Shown here: positions 1 to 11,462 of the stretch, one piece after another | How the letters are laid out: each line of letters begins with the position of its first letter | How positions within the stretch are numbered: the stretch's first letter is position 1 | Origin: Eudorina sp. 2006-703-Eu-15 | Taxonomy: Eukaryota > Chlorophyta > Chlorophyceae > Chlamydomonadales > Volvocaceae | Length of the DNA stretch: 64,000 bases | Direction: 5' to 3' | Assembly (NCBI GenBank): GCA_003117195.1 | Contig: BDSI01000199.1 | Span: 34,434 to 98,433, forward strand | Notes under the pieces: model-generated | Told to the model about the DNA's origin: nothing | What the model saw: the letters and a program-made list of their open reading frames with translations, nothing else | The model's database searches: none | Position numbers and translations under genes: made by a program

Positions 1-408
1 GGGTCATTCGGGTCCTGTGGCCTTTCGGGGCGGCGTCAGGTGGGTTGGGTCCACTTTAGATGGGAACGGAATGTCCGTTCGAGACGTTTGCCTGGGGCAT
101 GCGGCGCAGCTTCGGGGGTTGGTACAGTAGCTCTCACTATGGCTTACATTGCGGTGGGTCGCTTTCGGATTGTGGGCAGATTGACAGTCTGTCTGTAGCT
201 GGGGGGCTGGCTTGTATGCGGCGGGGTTCCCCGAAATCGCTGCTGCCCAGACCCAAGCCGTGTGCTGATCTTCTATGGCCGAGTAATCCTTCATCCCCGC
301 GTACGAAAGGTGCTGACAGGGTACGAGAGGGAGGTTGTCTGCAGACAGGAAACGTATGGTATTCCCAAGTACTGATTCCTATGGGGGCTCCCACGTCCCC
401 TATGTAGG
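1..408. other. No supported gene; probable intron or upstream part of the lipase-like gene
   Basis: I see no exon with recognisable protein similarity here. A pyrimidine-rich stretch ending in AG at 406-407 directly precedes the open frame that begins at 408/409. That is compatible with a splice acceptor, so the N-terminal exons of the lipase-like gene probably lie to the left of the window. Confidence 0.4.
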
Positions 409-3400
409 ATGCGGCATTCGAACAGCGAGGGCAACCTGTGCCACTTTGGCAGTGGCAACAGCGTCTCCAGCGGAACCCGCGGCGCTCCGCTCGAGGCGAT
501 CGGGACGCGTAGCAGCGGCTTTCGCTCCGCGGGGACTCCCTCGGAAGCCTCCACCGATCTCGCACCCACCACGCCCCAGCAGCCGTCCCCGCACCACCAG
601 TGCACTGGCCCCAACGCTGCTGTCGACGGGCCCAACAGCATCGCGAGCGCTGCCAGCCTGGGCCGGGCGCCAAGCAGCCAGGGGATGCTGACGCCGGTGG
701 CCAGCTGCGACGAAGATCAGCAGGTGTCCGGCGATGCGGGGGCGGGGGCGGGGGCAGCTGCAGCGGACGCACCAGACGGTCCATGGACGGAGCAACCCTG
801 TCCGCGGCGCGCTCTGGCGCCGGAGCCGTTCGGCGCTGCGGATGCGGATGCAGTCGCCGCCGGCGTAGTAGGTACTGGGGAGCTGAAGGCTGCTGCCCCA
901 GGCGGCTGCTGCCCCAGCATGGACGGCGCCGGTCCGATAGTGATCTGCGAGGCGGCGCAAGCGGCCGCGACCGCGACCATGACCGCCATGAAGGCGCCAG
1001 GCCCGTTGCCGCGCGTGCGTCAAAACGCCGTGACGCTGACGGTCGCGACGCCCGCGGCAGTTGGCGAGAGCGATGCGGTGGCAGCCCGGCCCGACGGCCT
1101 TCCCGCTGTGGTCACGTCGGGTCCAACGACAACGTTTACCCTAGAGGCCAAGACCCGCAGCGTGTTCGGTTCCGGTAATGTGGCCGCAGATTCGGCGGCG
1201 TCGGGCGGGTTTGGGCAGGGCAGGCAAAGCAGCCGCCCCGGGGGCAGCTCGGGGACGTTTGTGCGGCCTAGCCAGGGCCCAAGTGACAGGCCGAAAGGTG
1301 ACACCGGTGAGGCCGGCGGCAGCCGCGGTGGCAACGCATCTGCGTCTGTTCTGGGGGTCATGAACACCGTTCTGGGACCTGCCGCGGATGCCGTGTCGCA
1401 AGCCGTCGCTTCAGCGGGCGCCGCGATCGCCACCGCCGCGGTCTCCGCCACCCAACTGCTACATGCGTCGCCCCAGAAGGGCAACGCCGCTGGTTGCGCC
1501 GCATCATCCTCTGCGGTTCCTGCCGCAGCGCAGCCGACCAGTGCTACCGCGCCGGTGCCGTGCCCGGCAACCAGCCCGTTCGCATCATTGGCTTCGCAGA
1601 CCGGCGCTATCGTGTCGGGTGCAGCCGTCGCGGACATCGAGGGTCAAGGAACGGATCCGTGCGCGGTTGCCGAGGGTGCCCGACCTGCAGCGCTGGACGG
1701 ACCAGCTTATCCGGGATCGGCCCATGACCATCAGTCGCCGCCGCGTCGTGTTGTGGCAGGCGCGAATGGTCGTGCAGCACTTGCCAAGGCGGCGGCCACA
1801 GCAGCGAATGGTCGATCATTCGGGCCTTCCCTGCCGTCCCCGACCGTGTCCGGCCCGCGTTTGCATCGTCGAGTCTGCAGCACGGACGCTCTTGCAGCGG
1901 CAGACGCGCCAGCCTGCGCCGACGGGTGGTTCACAAGCGGCGGCTCTGCGGTCTTTGGGCCCCCACGGCTGGCAGCGCCCGAGCGGTCTGCAAGCGGCCT
2001 GTCGGCGGGATCGTGTGCCACCTGGTCCGGTTGCGGTGGTCCGGCCAACGGCGCGGGTGGTTCGGACGGCGCTGCAGCAGCGCCCGGTCCGGGCGCGGGG
2101 CCGGAGGGTGGCTGCATGGGGCCTGGAGCGTGGGGGGGAGGCAACGGCGCGGCCAGTGCGCGCCGGACAGCTGCAACTTCGGCCGGGTGCCCGTATAAGC
2201 TCCGTTGCGTCGCGCACAGCCTGGGCGGCATGTCGGTGCTGATCCACTTGATCAACCGGCTGCGGGAGGGCCGGCCGCATCACGTGACCCGGCTGCTGCT
2301 GCTGACCCCAGCTGGCTTCCACAAGCACTGCCCGACGGTGAGTTGCAAGTTCGTGACGGCTAGCGCGGATTCATCCGAAGTGCGGGGGGTGTTGGATGCT
2401 GCGCCCGCGAGCAGAGTTGAACGCGGATTGGGCGATTGGGTCGGTTCGCCTTGGGTCCCCTCGCCCCTCCGTTTCCATGTCATTCGAGTACTTCCCTCCC
2501 GTCCCGATGCAAGCAAATGATAGAGGCTTTTAGGGTTAGGAAGTGAAACATTTCTTTTCGCCCCCCAGTATGCAGCTCGTCTCGGGGCATCAGGCGGCGC
2601 AGGCTCCCAATCGCGAAAGCAGGCACCTTCCCCCTTACAAACCCTTCCCTTCACGCTCGTGGCTTCGCGCTCCCTGACAAACCCTTCCCTTCGCTCGTGG
2701 CTTCGCAGGCGGCCAGGGTCGTGATGTGGGCGCTGCCGCTCGTCACTCGGGCGCTGCGCGCGGTCATGGGGCAGTCCTTCTGCTTCCCACTGTACATCCC
2801 GACGCCGGTGGGCCGGGCGCTGACGTTCAAGCTGCTGCTGTCCGCCAGCCGGATCCCGGGTCTGGGCGAGCTGCTGCGGCTGGGCTTCAAGGTTCGTGAG
2901 ATTTGGGGAGCGGAAAGCGCGTCCTGGGTGCGTGTGCCGATGCCGGCCTGCGCCCTGTCCGATCGTGGACGTCGTGCACACGGTTTGTAAAAGCGGCGCG
3001 ATTGCTCAACTCAAAAGGCCGCCGAAGGTGTCGCATGATGCTGTGGTGTTTTTGTTCCTGGAGGTGTTCAGAAGCGCTGTCTTCCGCGGCTGTTGCGGTC
3101 CTACAGGCTCTTCTGAATGGGGACATCAGCCAGTGGGACCGGGCCCTGCAGATGCCGCACTACAGTGCGCAGGACATGCCGGCTATATCTGTGGAACAGG
3201 GTGAGTGGGCGTTTTCCAGGGGCAGCAGGATGATTCATGCAGTACGGTATTTGATTGGCAACCTACGCTTCCGGTAAAGGTCCGGTAGAACACTCCAGGC
3301 GCGATTGCTTTGGGAAGGCTGATGCAATACGGCGTTCGTGGCGGCGCTGCATCACGATTTGAGTGGGTGTTCAGGTCGACTCACCGCCACAGCAGCCGCT

Positions 3401-4084
3401 CGAGGCCACGACCCGCCAAATGCCTCAGTTGAGCGTCGCTTACCATCATCCTCGCCGTTGGTCCCTGGCCCCCTGCCCCTCACCTCGTGCGTCCGCAGTG
3501 CTGCACCTTGTCCAGCTTGTCGCAACGGATGCCTTCCGGCTGTACGACTACGGCTCTCCGGCCGCCAACGCCGCTCACTACGGCAGCCCCACGCCGCCCG
3601 ACGTGTCCCGAGAGTACTGGCGGCTCGACCTGCCCGTGCACCTGGTGGGCGGCCGGCGGGACGGCATCATCCCGCCGCCCAACATCCACCGCCATCTCGA
3701 TGCTATGCGCTCTCAGGTGCGTTACAGATACCATTTAGGCCGCATGATTACGGGATTGGGAACGGAGTTCAGGTGCAGGCTCCGCGTGGTGTGGCTTGAA
3801 GAGGACGCTCAAGGACGCGGCCCGGGATCAGTGCGTGCTCCTTGTGCCGGGCAGGCAAATGTGGCTGGCTGTGGGGGGGGAGTCACCTTGTGGCTGAGCC
3901 AATAAGGGCCAGGGACGAAAGCCCATAATGGACGGATGATGCAAGGGCGCAACCTCGCTCCAAATTGCTGGGTCCGCAGGGCGTGGCGGTGAGCTACCGC
4001 GAGTTCGACTTCGGGCACCTGGACTTCACTTTCGGCGTCAAGGAGGAGCTCCGGATGTACCTGATGAAGGTACTGCGGCTGTAA
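409..4084 (+). CDS. Plant-type alpha/beta-hydrolase (lipase-like) protein, 3' part of gene
   Basis: Exons: ~409-2337, 2709-2891, 3107-3200, 3499-3716, 3980-4084 (TAA). All junctions are GT-AG and the spliced frame is continuous. The catalytic triad is visible: nucleophile Ser in HSLGG (codon 2218-2220), Asp in GGRRDGII (codon 3660-3662) and His in FGHLDFTF (codon 4016-4018). The core, with LLLLTPAGFHKH, FYIPT-like CFPLYIPTP and YDYGSPAANAAHYGSP, matches by recall the Arabidopsis AT1G73920/AT1G18460 lipase-like family, so it probably hydrolyses an acyl ester; the substrate is unknown. The first ~590 codons of exon 1 are low-complexity Ala/Gly/Ser/Pro sequence in the same open frame as the PYKLRCVAHSLGG block. 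Such linkers are common in volvocine proteins, but part of it could be unspliced intron. The true N-terminus is not in the window; ATG 409 is only the first Met of the open stretch. Confidence 0.85.
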
Positions 4085-5752
4085 GTGCTGGCCCCCGCGC
4101 CGCGCGGTGTGCCAAGAAGGAAGGCCCCACCAAGAGCTGCTGCTATCAGATGCAGCCGCTGGACATGTACGTGGGTCGTACGGGCGCTCCTCACATAGCC
4201 CCGTGTCACCCCGCTGCGAGGGATGCAAGGAAGAAGATGAAGATTGCGCTTTTTTGGTGGGTTCCCGAGTGCGCTGGGCGGCTGCAGGTGAGGGAGTGGC
4301 AATAAATCTAGGATTGGCCGCGAAGGCCTCAGCGCAGCTGCGAGCGTGGCGGGATGCGCAGTGCCGAGGCGTCGAGCGGGGCGTGATGCTAGGGGTTCGG
4401 GAGGGGGTGGGCGTTCGGAAGAGAGAGGCAGGCATGATGCTGGCCCTTCTGCGCTGACGAGGAGTCGCCTCGCAGGGCGGAGTTTTGTATGATGGGCCTT
4501 TGGAAGTTGTCGGGGCTGGGGCATGCTCACAGCAGCAGCGGACCCTCGGCGCCCTGCCAGGCTGTGCGTTGTCGGCAGGGGCCCGCTAGGGCTGCCCCGT
4601 ATGTTTGAGAGCAATCCAGATATAATTGGTGTTTTGCCCGAATAGGTTTACGGTGCCGCTGCTGCTGGGCTATCTGAATGGGTTATCTGTCGTTTCGGTG
4701 CTGGGCCACTAACCTGAGCCCAGCGGAAGGTGCGTGGCTCTAAAAGCTGTCGAAGAACCGAATGCTCTCTACGAATGGGTTTGCCGAGGGCTCGGGCATC
4801 AATTATGCCGCCCGCTACTTCATCACGCCTCGCACGTTATGTTGTGCTGACTGGCGATTCGGACGGCAACCCGTGGGGCAAGACAAGCGTTCTTCGCGGC
4901 TGGCGGTTGCAGCTCTTCTACCGGCATGTAGCTGGCCTTCCTAGATTTGTGGGCAGCATCGTTTCATACTAGACACACCAGGTGAACAGACAGACGGAAA
5001 CCGCTGACGGACGCGATGGACAGGCAATGGCGCGAAGCAAGTGCGGGTTGCGGTCCGTTGTTGTGCTTTGTTTGCGTGTGCGTGCTTGTATGGATGATTG
5101 CGTTTTGAGTAACACCGCGGATGAGGGGGGTTTGAGTGCTAGAAAGGTACTCGGGTGCCTGGCCAGTTCTAGTACTGATTTCGTTTTTCCTATCGTTCGA
5201 CATGAGACTCGGTGCTTGGTGAACGGTGTCGGTTTTTGTGGTGGTGTCGGGGATCCGTGGCCGATCTCCCAGTTCTATCTGGACATATGATCTTTATTAG
5301 GATTTCTGATTAAACGTTCTAGTTGGGGGTATGTGCGGAGGGTTTTATGCAGCCATGCCACGGTCTGAAGCCATGCGGTGTGGTTGACGGGTTGATGGGA
5401 TGAGCAGCAGTGGTTCATCATGGCGACGCCGAAGGGATCGCCAGCGAGGGGCCGGGCGCTGTATTCGGTTGGGGCAATAAATCGCCTGTCCGTCGTTTGT
5501 GTGTGTTTTCAGCCCGGCATTTTTGCAGGGCGGTTGCCGGTGCCTGTCATGTTGGTGCTTTTGCTATGCGGGTGTGAGTGTGAGTGCGCTGGGGTGACTG
5601 GCGAGCTGGCGCTGGCGATGCAACCTGCAGGAGCGCGTGCGGCGAAGAAACAGTGCGAAGACGGTGTGCGTGGTACGGACGAGACGTGCAAGTACAGTAG
5701 TACTGCATGGCAAAACTCGACAGCAATCGTCTGGTTGGCGAGGCTGTGACTT
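4085..5752. other. 3' UTR and intergenic spacer
   Basis: Sequence downstream of the lipase-like stop codon. It has several short open frames but none with a recognisable domain or a plausible exon chain. The lipase 3' UTR must lie at its left end. I could not find a convincing TGTAA poly(A) signal after the stop; the only TGTAA overlaps the stop codon itself. Confidence 0.5.
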
Positions 5753-8011
5753 CTAATTGGGTCGGGCCGCGCCATCCAGTTTGGTTGTCGAAGGACGAAC
5801 GCAAGTCATGGCAACAGTTCGCAATGACTGGCGTATGCGTGTGACGACTACCGGTGATGGGTTACGACTGAAGAGTGAAGGTTGTGGAACCCGGTGAAAC
5901 AAGACCACGCACGCAGCTCTGTGACTGACGGGAGCGCGCTTTGCTGGAAGCCGGAATCGCATTAGCGCCGTGTGATGCTTTCTCGGCATATCAGACGTCA
6001 TATGCTCCAGCTTTCGCTTGTGATCGATCGGTGTGTACGCAAGGCCCATCCAGTTCAGGTACCGACATGCTGTCACGCCCGGCCCCTGCACTCCAGCCCT
6101 ATCGGTGTACTCAGGGAAGCCCCTGGGATCCTGATCCAGGCAATCAGCAGACCAATCGCAGAGCAGTCTGCGCCGAAATCCTAAGAGCAAATCTCCAAAA
6201 GGGATATCTAGCGCGACAATGGCCTTTGCCTTGGCCTCCGCACTGAGCGCCTCCTCCACATGCGCCTTATAATCGAACCCCAGGGTTTCGAAAATCCGAA
6301 GTACCTTCCCCGCCCAAAAGTATTCATGCTCGTTGGTCATATGGTCCGACTCCAGCCATGCCTTAATGTCCTCCTCAAGCACAGCCCTGGCAAGCGAATT
6401 TGGCTGTTTGACTAGCCGCTTCCAAAAGCCGAACACCTGTTGAGCCCAAAAGTAGTGCAGTGGGAGCTGTGATGTCTCCGCAAACAAAAGCCTGTTTGGG
6501 GGTAGGCTTGCGCCAACCACCTTTCGCAGAAAGATCTTCTGAACCTCCACCATCGGGTCAGCCATGGCTTTTTCGAAAACGCCAGCCCTGCTACCCGCAT
6601 TCCTGACCCAACCTCCCCACTTTTTCACGCGTGCGGAGCCCTCCTCGGATAGGCCCGTGCCAGCGCGTTGCCCCCACCTTAACCACTCCCTCACTCGCTG
6701 CCGCCTTCTTGTTCCGAGCACTTCACGTATCGCGTCCGGGCCCCAGACTTCGACTCCATATGAAAGCAAGGATCTAACCTGAACGTCGAAACAACGGAGC
6801 ATCAGGTCTGGTGCCCAAATCCGATTTGCCTCCAGCTCACGCATCAAAGAGAACACTGCTCTGCGCCCAACATCACAGATTTCCATGCGACAAGAATCGA
6901 ACGGGAGATTGCTACCGTAGCGCAAGCCAAGGTATTTCGCGCGCTCCTTGACCGGAATGGCCTGGCCGGCAAACCTGAGTTGCCTAGCGCCCTCCGTGAG
7001 CTGTACGTGCTGATTCTGGGTACCAGCAAACACCAGCAGTTCACACTTGTTCACATTCAACGACATACCAAAAGCGTCACAAAATTCTGCCAACCTATCC
7101 AACAGGAATTGCATACGAGAGGCATCCATTGCAAACATTGTGAGATCGTCTGCGTACAACAGCTCCGGCACTTTCCTCCCCCGGGCGACTGGAGCTCTGC
7201 CCGTCGGGTTCCGGCGCTCATGTTCGTCGATGTAATCCGCAAAGGCCTCGATGAACATACCAAAAAGAACTGGGCTCAGGGGGCAGCCCTGTTTCACACC
7301 TTGGTCGGAGTTGAACGCTTCGCCACGCGGGCCGTTCACCTTCACTCGCAGCTCTACCTTGTCGTAGGATCGCCGTAGGGCATCCAGCATCTTGCCAGAC
7401 AGGCCACGTTCTTTCATCCGTTCCCAAAGAAGCTCACGATCTACGCGATCAAAAGCCTTCTCGAAATCAATCTGACAGATCAACAAACCGCCTTGCCCAG
7501 GTCTTGCGTATCGTGTTATGAAATGGCGAAGCGTAAAGAGATGATGTTGGGTACCGATACCCTGGCGGAACCCAGCTTGGCACCAGTGTCGTACTGGTGT
7601 TTCGGCGGGTTCTGCCTCCGCGAACTTAGCAAAGCGACGTTCGAGCACTGACGCGTAACATTTGGCTAGCACTCCACCAACTGCAATCCCACGGTAATTG
7701 CTGCAGTCCGTAGCGTCCCCCCCGTTGCGCTTGTATACCGGGACCAGGTCAGACACCGTGAACTGATCCGGGATATCCCCTGTTGACCGAATGCGCTCCA
7801 AAAGAGCCTGTATGATTGGGATCATACGGTTTACCTCCGGGCGCTCATCCTCACTCCCGCTCCGCAGCCTTTTCGCATACTTGTAGCATTCCCCGCAGAC
7901 CCTTTCGGGACCGCTGGATTTGCCGTTAGGCAGATTCATCAGCAGCTGGTGTGCGAAGTATGTCGTGTAGTGGCATCGTGATTGTTGGATCGGCATTACT
8001 TGCCGGTGCAA
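5753..8011 (-). mobile_element. LINE (non-LTR retrotransposon) reverse-transcriptase fragment
   Basis: A single 752-codon open stretch on the minus strand. In order it shows the N-terminal RT block NLPNGKSSGPERV, the palm motif QIDFEKAFDRVDRELLW, SDQGVKQGCPLSPVLFG, the catalytic YADDL (codons for YADD at 7145-7156) and the thumb motif NVNKCELLVFAG. These are typical of L1-like LINE RTs of plants and green algae. There is no apurinic-type endonuclease domain, so the copy is 5'-truncated near 8011. The C-terminus also looks abnormal: the Cys/His zinc-knuckle that usually follows the HHTALMRFRL block is replaced by unrelated sequence from about 5950. The frame remains open, so the copy may be fairly young, but as a fragment it is not autonomous. 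It sits between two + strand genes. Confidence 0.85.
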
Positions 8012-8030
8012 ATAGATATGTGAAAATCAT

Positions 8031-8040
8031 TATAAAAAGA
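8031..8040 (+). promoter_or_regulatory. Candidate TATA box of the SET-domain gene
   Basis: TTATAAAAAG lies about 190-240 bp upstream of the two candidate ATGs (8227, 8272) and just outside the 5' edge of the LINE fragment. The position and sequence fit a core promoter element, but no other promoter signal confirms it. Confidence 0.35.
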
Positions 8041-8271
8041 ACAATTTATGCTTCTTCTTTGCGTGTCGGGACACATTCATTAGTTCCGGTACGGTAGTCG
8101 CAAGGCCCTCCGATTTCCGTCAACATAAAACAAGTGCAACAAGCCATAGTTATTTCAGGGGCGGCTGGCCTGTTGAAGGATTGTACATTCATATACTTGC
8201 AGCCGCCCCTCCGGCCGGTTGCTTGCATGCCGCGCCTTCTGGTGGCGCGGCAGCCGCCGGTTGGGTCGAAC

Positions 8272-10030
8272 ATGCGGTGTCATTACTTGTTGAGTACTCG
8301 CCGCTGGGCGATCTCACTGTGTGAATATGGTCGACGCGGACCACGTCGGACCGTCTGTAATTCGGCGGCGGCTTCGTCAGCGTCGTCGACTGCTACGCCA
8401 TCTGCGGATTCAATAGCCGCATATGATCTGGTTGACTGGTTGCAAAGCAAACAAGGACGAGTCGATGGGGTGACCATGGCCAACCTTGCTGGTCGTGACG
8501 GCGCTTCCGGCTGGGGATTGAAGGCTGCGCAGGTGCGGGCAACTTTTCGCATGAGTCGTTGGATTGACGTTCATAGTATTTGATCAAAATGTTTTAATTC
8601 TGGTTATACAGGATCTGGACCCGGGCCAGCGTCTCATCGTGCTGCCGGCGGCATGCCACCTTACCTATGGGACACATGACGATCCGCGGCTGCTGGCGCT
8701 CATTGATAAGGTCCCTGACGAGCTCTGGGGCGCCAAGCTTGCGCTACAACTGCTCTTCCACCGGCTCCGTGGACCTGACTCACCGTTTGCCGCGTACATC
8801 GCCAACCTGCCCAAAGGCGTCCCCGGCATCCCCATGTTCTTCGGCAAGCGAGCCCTCGACCTCATCGACTACCCGCCGGTATCTCAGCAGGTCCAGAAGC
8901 GCTGCAGATGGCTGTTTACGTTCAGCAAGCAGGTCCTGTCTCAGCTGCCCGGTACTCCGGAAGACCCATTCGGCGGCGTGGCGGTGGACATTAACGCTCT
9001 CGGTTGGGCCCTCGCCTGCGTCAGCTCGCGGGCCTTCCGCACCCGGGGACCAAACCACCCCGCTGCGATGCTGCCGCTGATCGACATGGCGAACCATTCC
9101 TTCACCCCCAACGCCGAGGTTCTGCCGATTGGTGGCGGCGCCTTGGGCCTCTTTGCAAAGTCAAAGGCAAGTGTTTCTGGGGTCGGTGGGGAACTGGGAG
9201 GGATGTTGGCTTTGCGCTTTGCATCGGCGCTTGGGTTCCGAGGTGCGGCGTGTGGAAGGGTCGGTGCAGCAAGGGGACGTGTCGCGGAGCGCTTGGGGCT
9301 TGGGCGTTGCTTCGGGATCCATCTGTTTTGGGCTGTACGGTTTGCTGTCGGCGCAACATTTTTTTGCTACGGACACTGTCTTCGATTGCGTCCGGCACCT
9401 TTGAAACTGTGACTGTTGCTGTCCTGGTTGGTTTGTACCCGTGCCTGTGCGACTTCGTGATCCGTGATACGCCAGCGCGTCATTCAGCTGAGCAACTAAT
9501 TGGACGTGTTTGCCCGCCCTCCCGCAGATGTCCGAGGGGGAGCCACTTCTGCTATCGTACGGGAAACTCAGCAACGACTTTCTCTTGATGGACTACGGGT
9601 TCATTGTGCCGGACAACCCGTTCGACACTGTACAACTACGGTTCGATATCGGCTTATTGCAGGTGGGCAGCCAAGTGGTGTGCGCTTCTTTCTAGCATCA
9701 GCGCATCTCTTGTGGTGTGCTCCCAGAGCATCTCTTGTGGTGTGCTCTCGTGTCCGTGAGCGACAGCTTGTTCCATTGGATGTGTGGCGGGTTAGCGCCG
9801 CCCCCTTCACCCGCTGCGATTGCATGTCACCTCTGATGGAAATGCACGTCGGTCCTTTGGGGCTTCACTCGTGTGATGGATGGGATGAGAGAAATGATGA
9901 CACCAGCTGGCACCAGTCTGTGGGGGACGGGCTTCAACACCCCGCCCCCGATGATGTGAACAACTATTGGAGCTGTCTGATCTCTCTCTGCCTCGAACGC
10001 ACCCGTTGCCTTGCACAGTGTTTGTATGCG

Positions 10031-10064
<34 letters not shown>

Positions 10065-11462
10065 AATCGTTACATATCTGCCGGGCCGACGCTGGCCGGG
10101 GGCGCTAACCCGCCCCATACGGGAGACCGCCGAAGCACTCTCCCCCGGATCCGGGGGAAAGGGGCGTAAGGGGCCTCTGTCCCCTCGCTCTCAACCAAGG
10201 GCGCGCGCCCGATCCCTGAGGATCGGTGACAGCTGTGCCCCCTCGAGGGATTGGGCGGAAGCCCATCCCGGGCGGTCTGCGCTTCGTGTGTGTGAAGCGC
10301 AACCGTGTGTGAAGTGCAACCGTGTGTGTTTGTACGTGCGTGTGTGAGTGTTGAGCGCATTCATACCTTTGAGCGCATTCACGCCTTTGCGACGCCAAAC
10401 AGTCGATGCGGATCCTGCCGTACCGTACGACACGCACGGGAATTGTCTGGGACGTGTTAGCGCAGGAGCGCACGTGCTCCATAGGTGCACGAGCAATGCA
10501 TCTATCCCTTGACTCACCTCGCGGGGAAATGACGACATATTGTTGGCACCAGATCGGAGTCACGTACCTTGATGATTCAACATTGGCTGTAACTGATCCC
10601 CGGACTGCAACCTTGTTTTATTCTCACGTGGGCCCCGGATAGCTCTCGGATGCGAGCCAGCGATATAGTGATGCTGGCACACTCTCCCCTTGTCTCATTG
10701 CTCTGCATTTAAAAGTATAGTTGCATGTGATATCTGCAAACACGTTACCTTTTTGCTTGGGGAGCCTGAGGTCAGACATGATTTGTGCTTCACCGCGCTG
10801 TGTTTCCCACGCAGGCTGGTTGCCTCGTCGCCAATGTGACCGACGCGGCCGGCGAGCCGTTGGACCTCAAGCTCCTCCCCTGGCGCCAATCGCTCCTGAC
10901 GGAGCTCGGACTCGCGGGCCCCAGTGCCAACACGGAGCTCAACCTCGGCGGTCCCGACCTGGTCGATCGCCGACTGCTCGCCGCGGCTCGTGTGATGGTT
11001 GCGGGGGACGCCGGAGAGGTTGTGGGCCGCGGTGTGGAGCGGCTGTGCGCCATTGACCGGCCGCTGAGTCGGGAAAACGAGTCGGCAGCTCTGCGGATCG
11101 TTGCGGGAGTTGTGGCGGTGGCCCTCTCGAACTTTCGGACGACGCTAGATCAGGACCTGGCGCTGCTGGCCGGGGAGGTGCCACCGGCGGCCGCGGGTGG
11201 TGGTAGCAGTGTTGACGGCAGCGAGAGGGTAGGGGCCTCGGCGGCGCCGGAGCTGCAGCCCTTGAACGGTGACGATGAGGTTTTGGCTGTTCGGTTCAGG
11301 GTGGAGAAGAAGCGGATTCTGAGTCGCACGCTGCAGCGCGTGGCGGCCTTGACGGCGGCGCTGTCGAGCAATCTGGAGCTGCGGCAGACAACGGGGGCGG
11401 CGACGGCCAAGAAAGGAAGCAAGCCGGCGCCCGCTACGAGCAAGGGTTTCGGCAAGAAATAA
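8272..11462 (+). CDS. SET-domain protein methyltransferase, Rubisco-methyltransferase-like family
   Basis: Exons: 8272-8532, 8612-9166, 9528-9662, 10815-11462 (TAA), all joined in phase 0, giving 532 aa. Exon 2 carries the SET N-terminal block DLDPGQRLIVLPAACHLTYG and the SAM-site motif DMANHSFTPNAEV. Exon 3 carries the C-terminal SET block LLLSYGKLSNDFLLMDYGF, which includes the conserved Tyr. Exon 4 holds the Rubisco-LSMT-type substrate-binding domain (NLGGPDLVDRRLLAAARVM), then a Lys/Ala-rich tail. Length and motifs match, by recall, Arabidopsis AT5G14260 (~514 aa). The N-terminus (MRCHYLLSTRRWAISL, then Arg/Ser/Ala-rich) looks like a plastid transit peptide, so it probably methylates a lysine of a chloroplast protein. 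An in-frame ATG at 8227 is an alternative start. Intron 2 has a GC donor (GCAAGT at 9167). Intron 3 (1,152 bp) holds a TA/TG microsatellite. Confidence 0.88.
10029..10063. repeat. (TA)n(TG)n microsatellite in intron 3 of the SET gene
   Basis: A run of TA dinucleotides followed by about ten TG dinucleotides, inside the 9663-10814 intron. It can form Z-DNA or slip; no function is implied. Confidence 0.9.
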
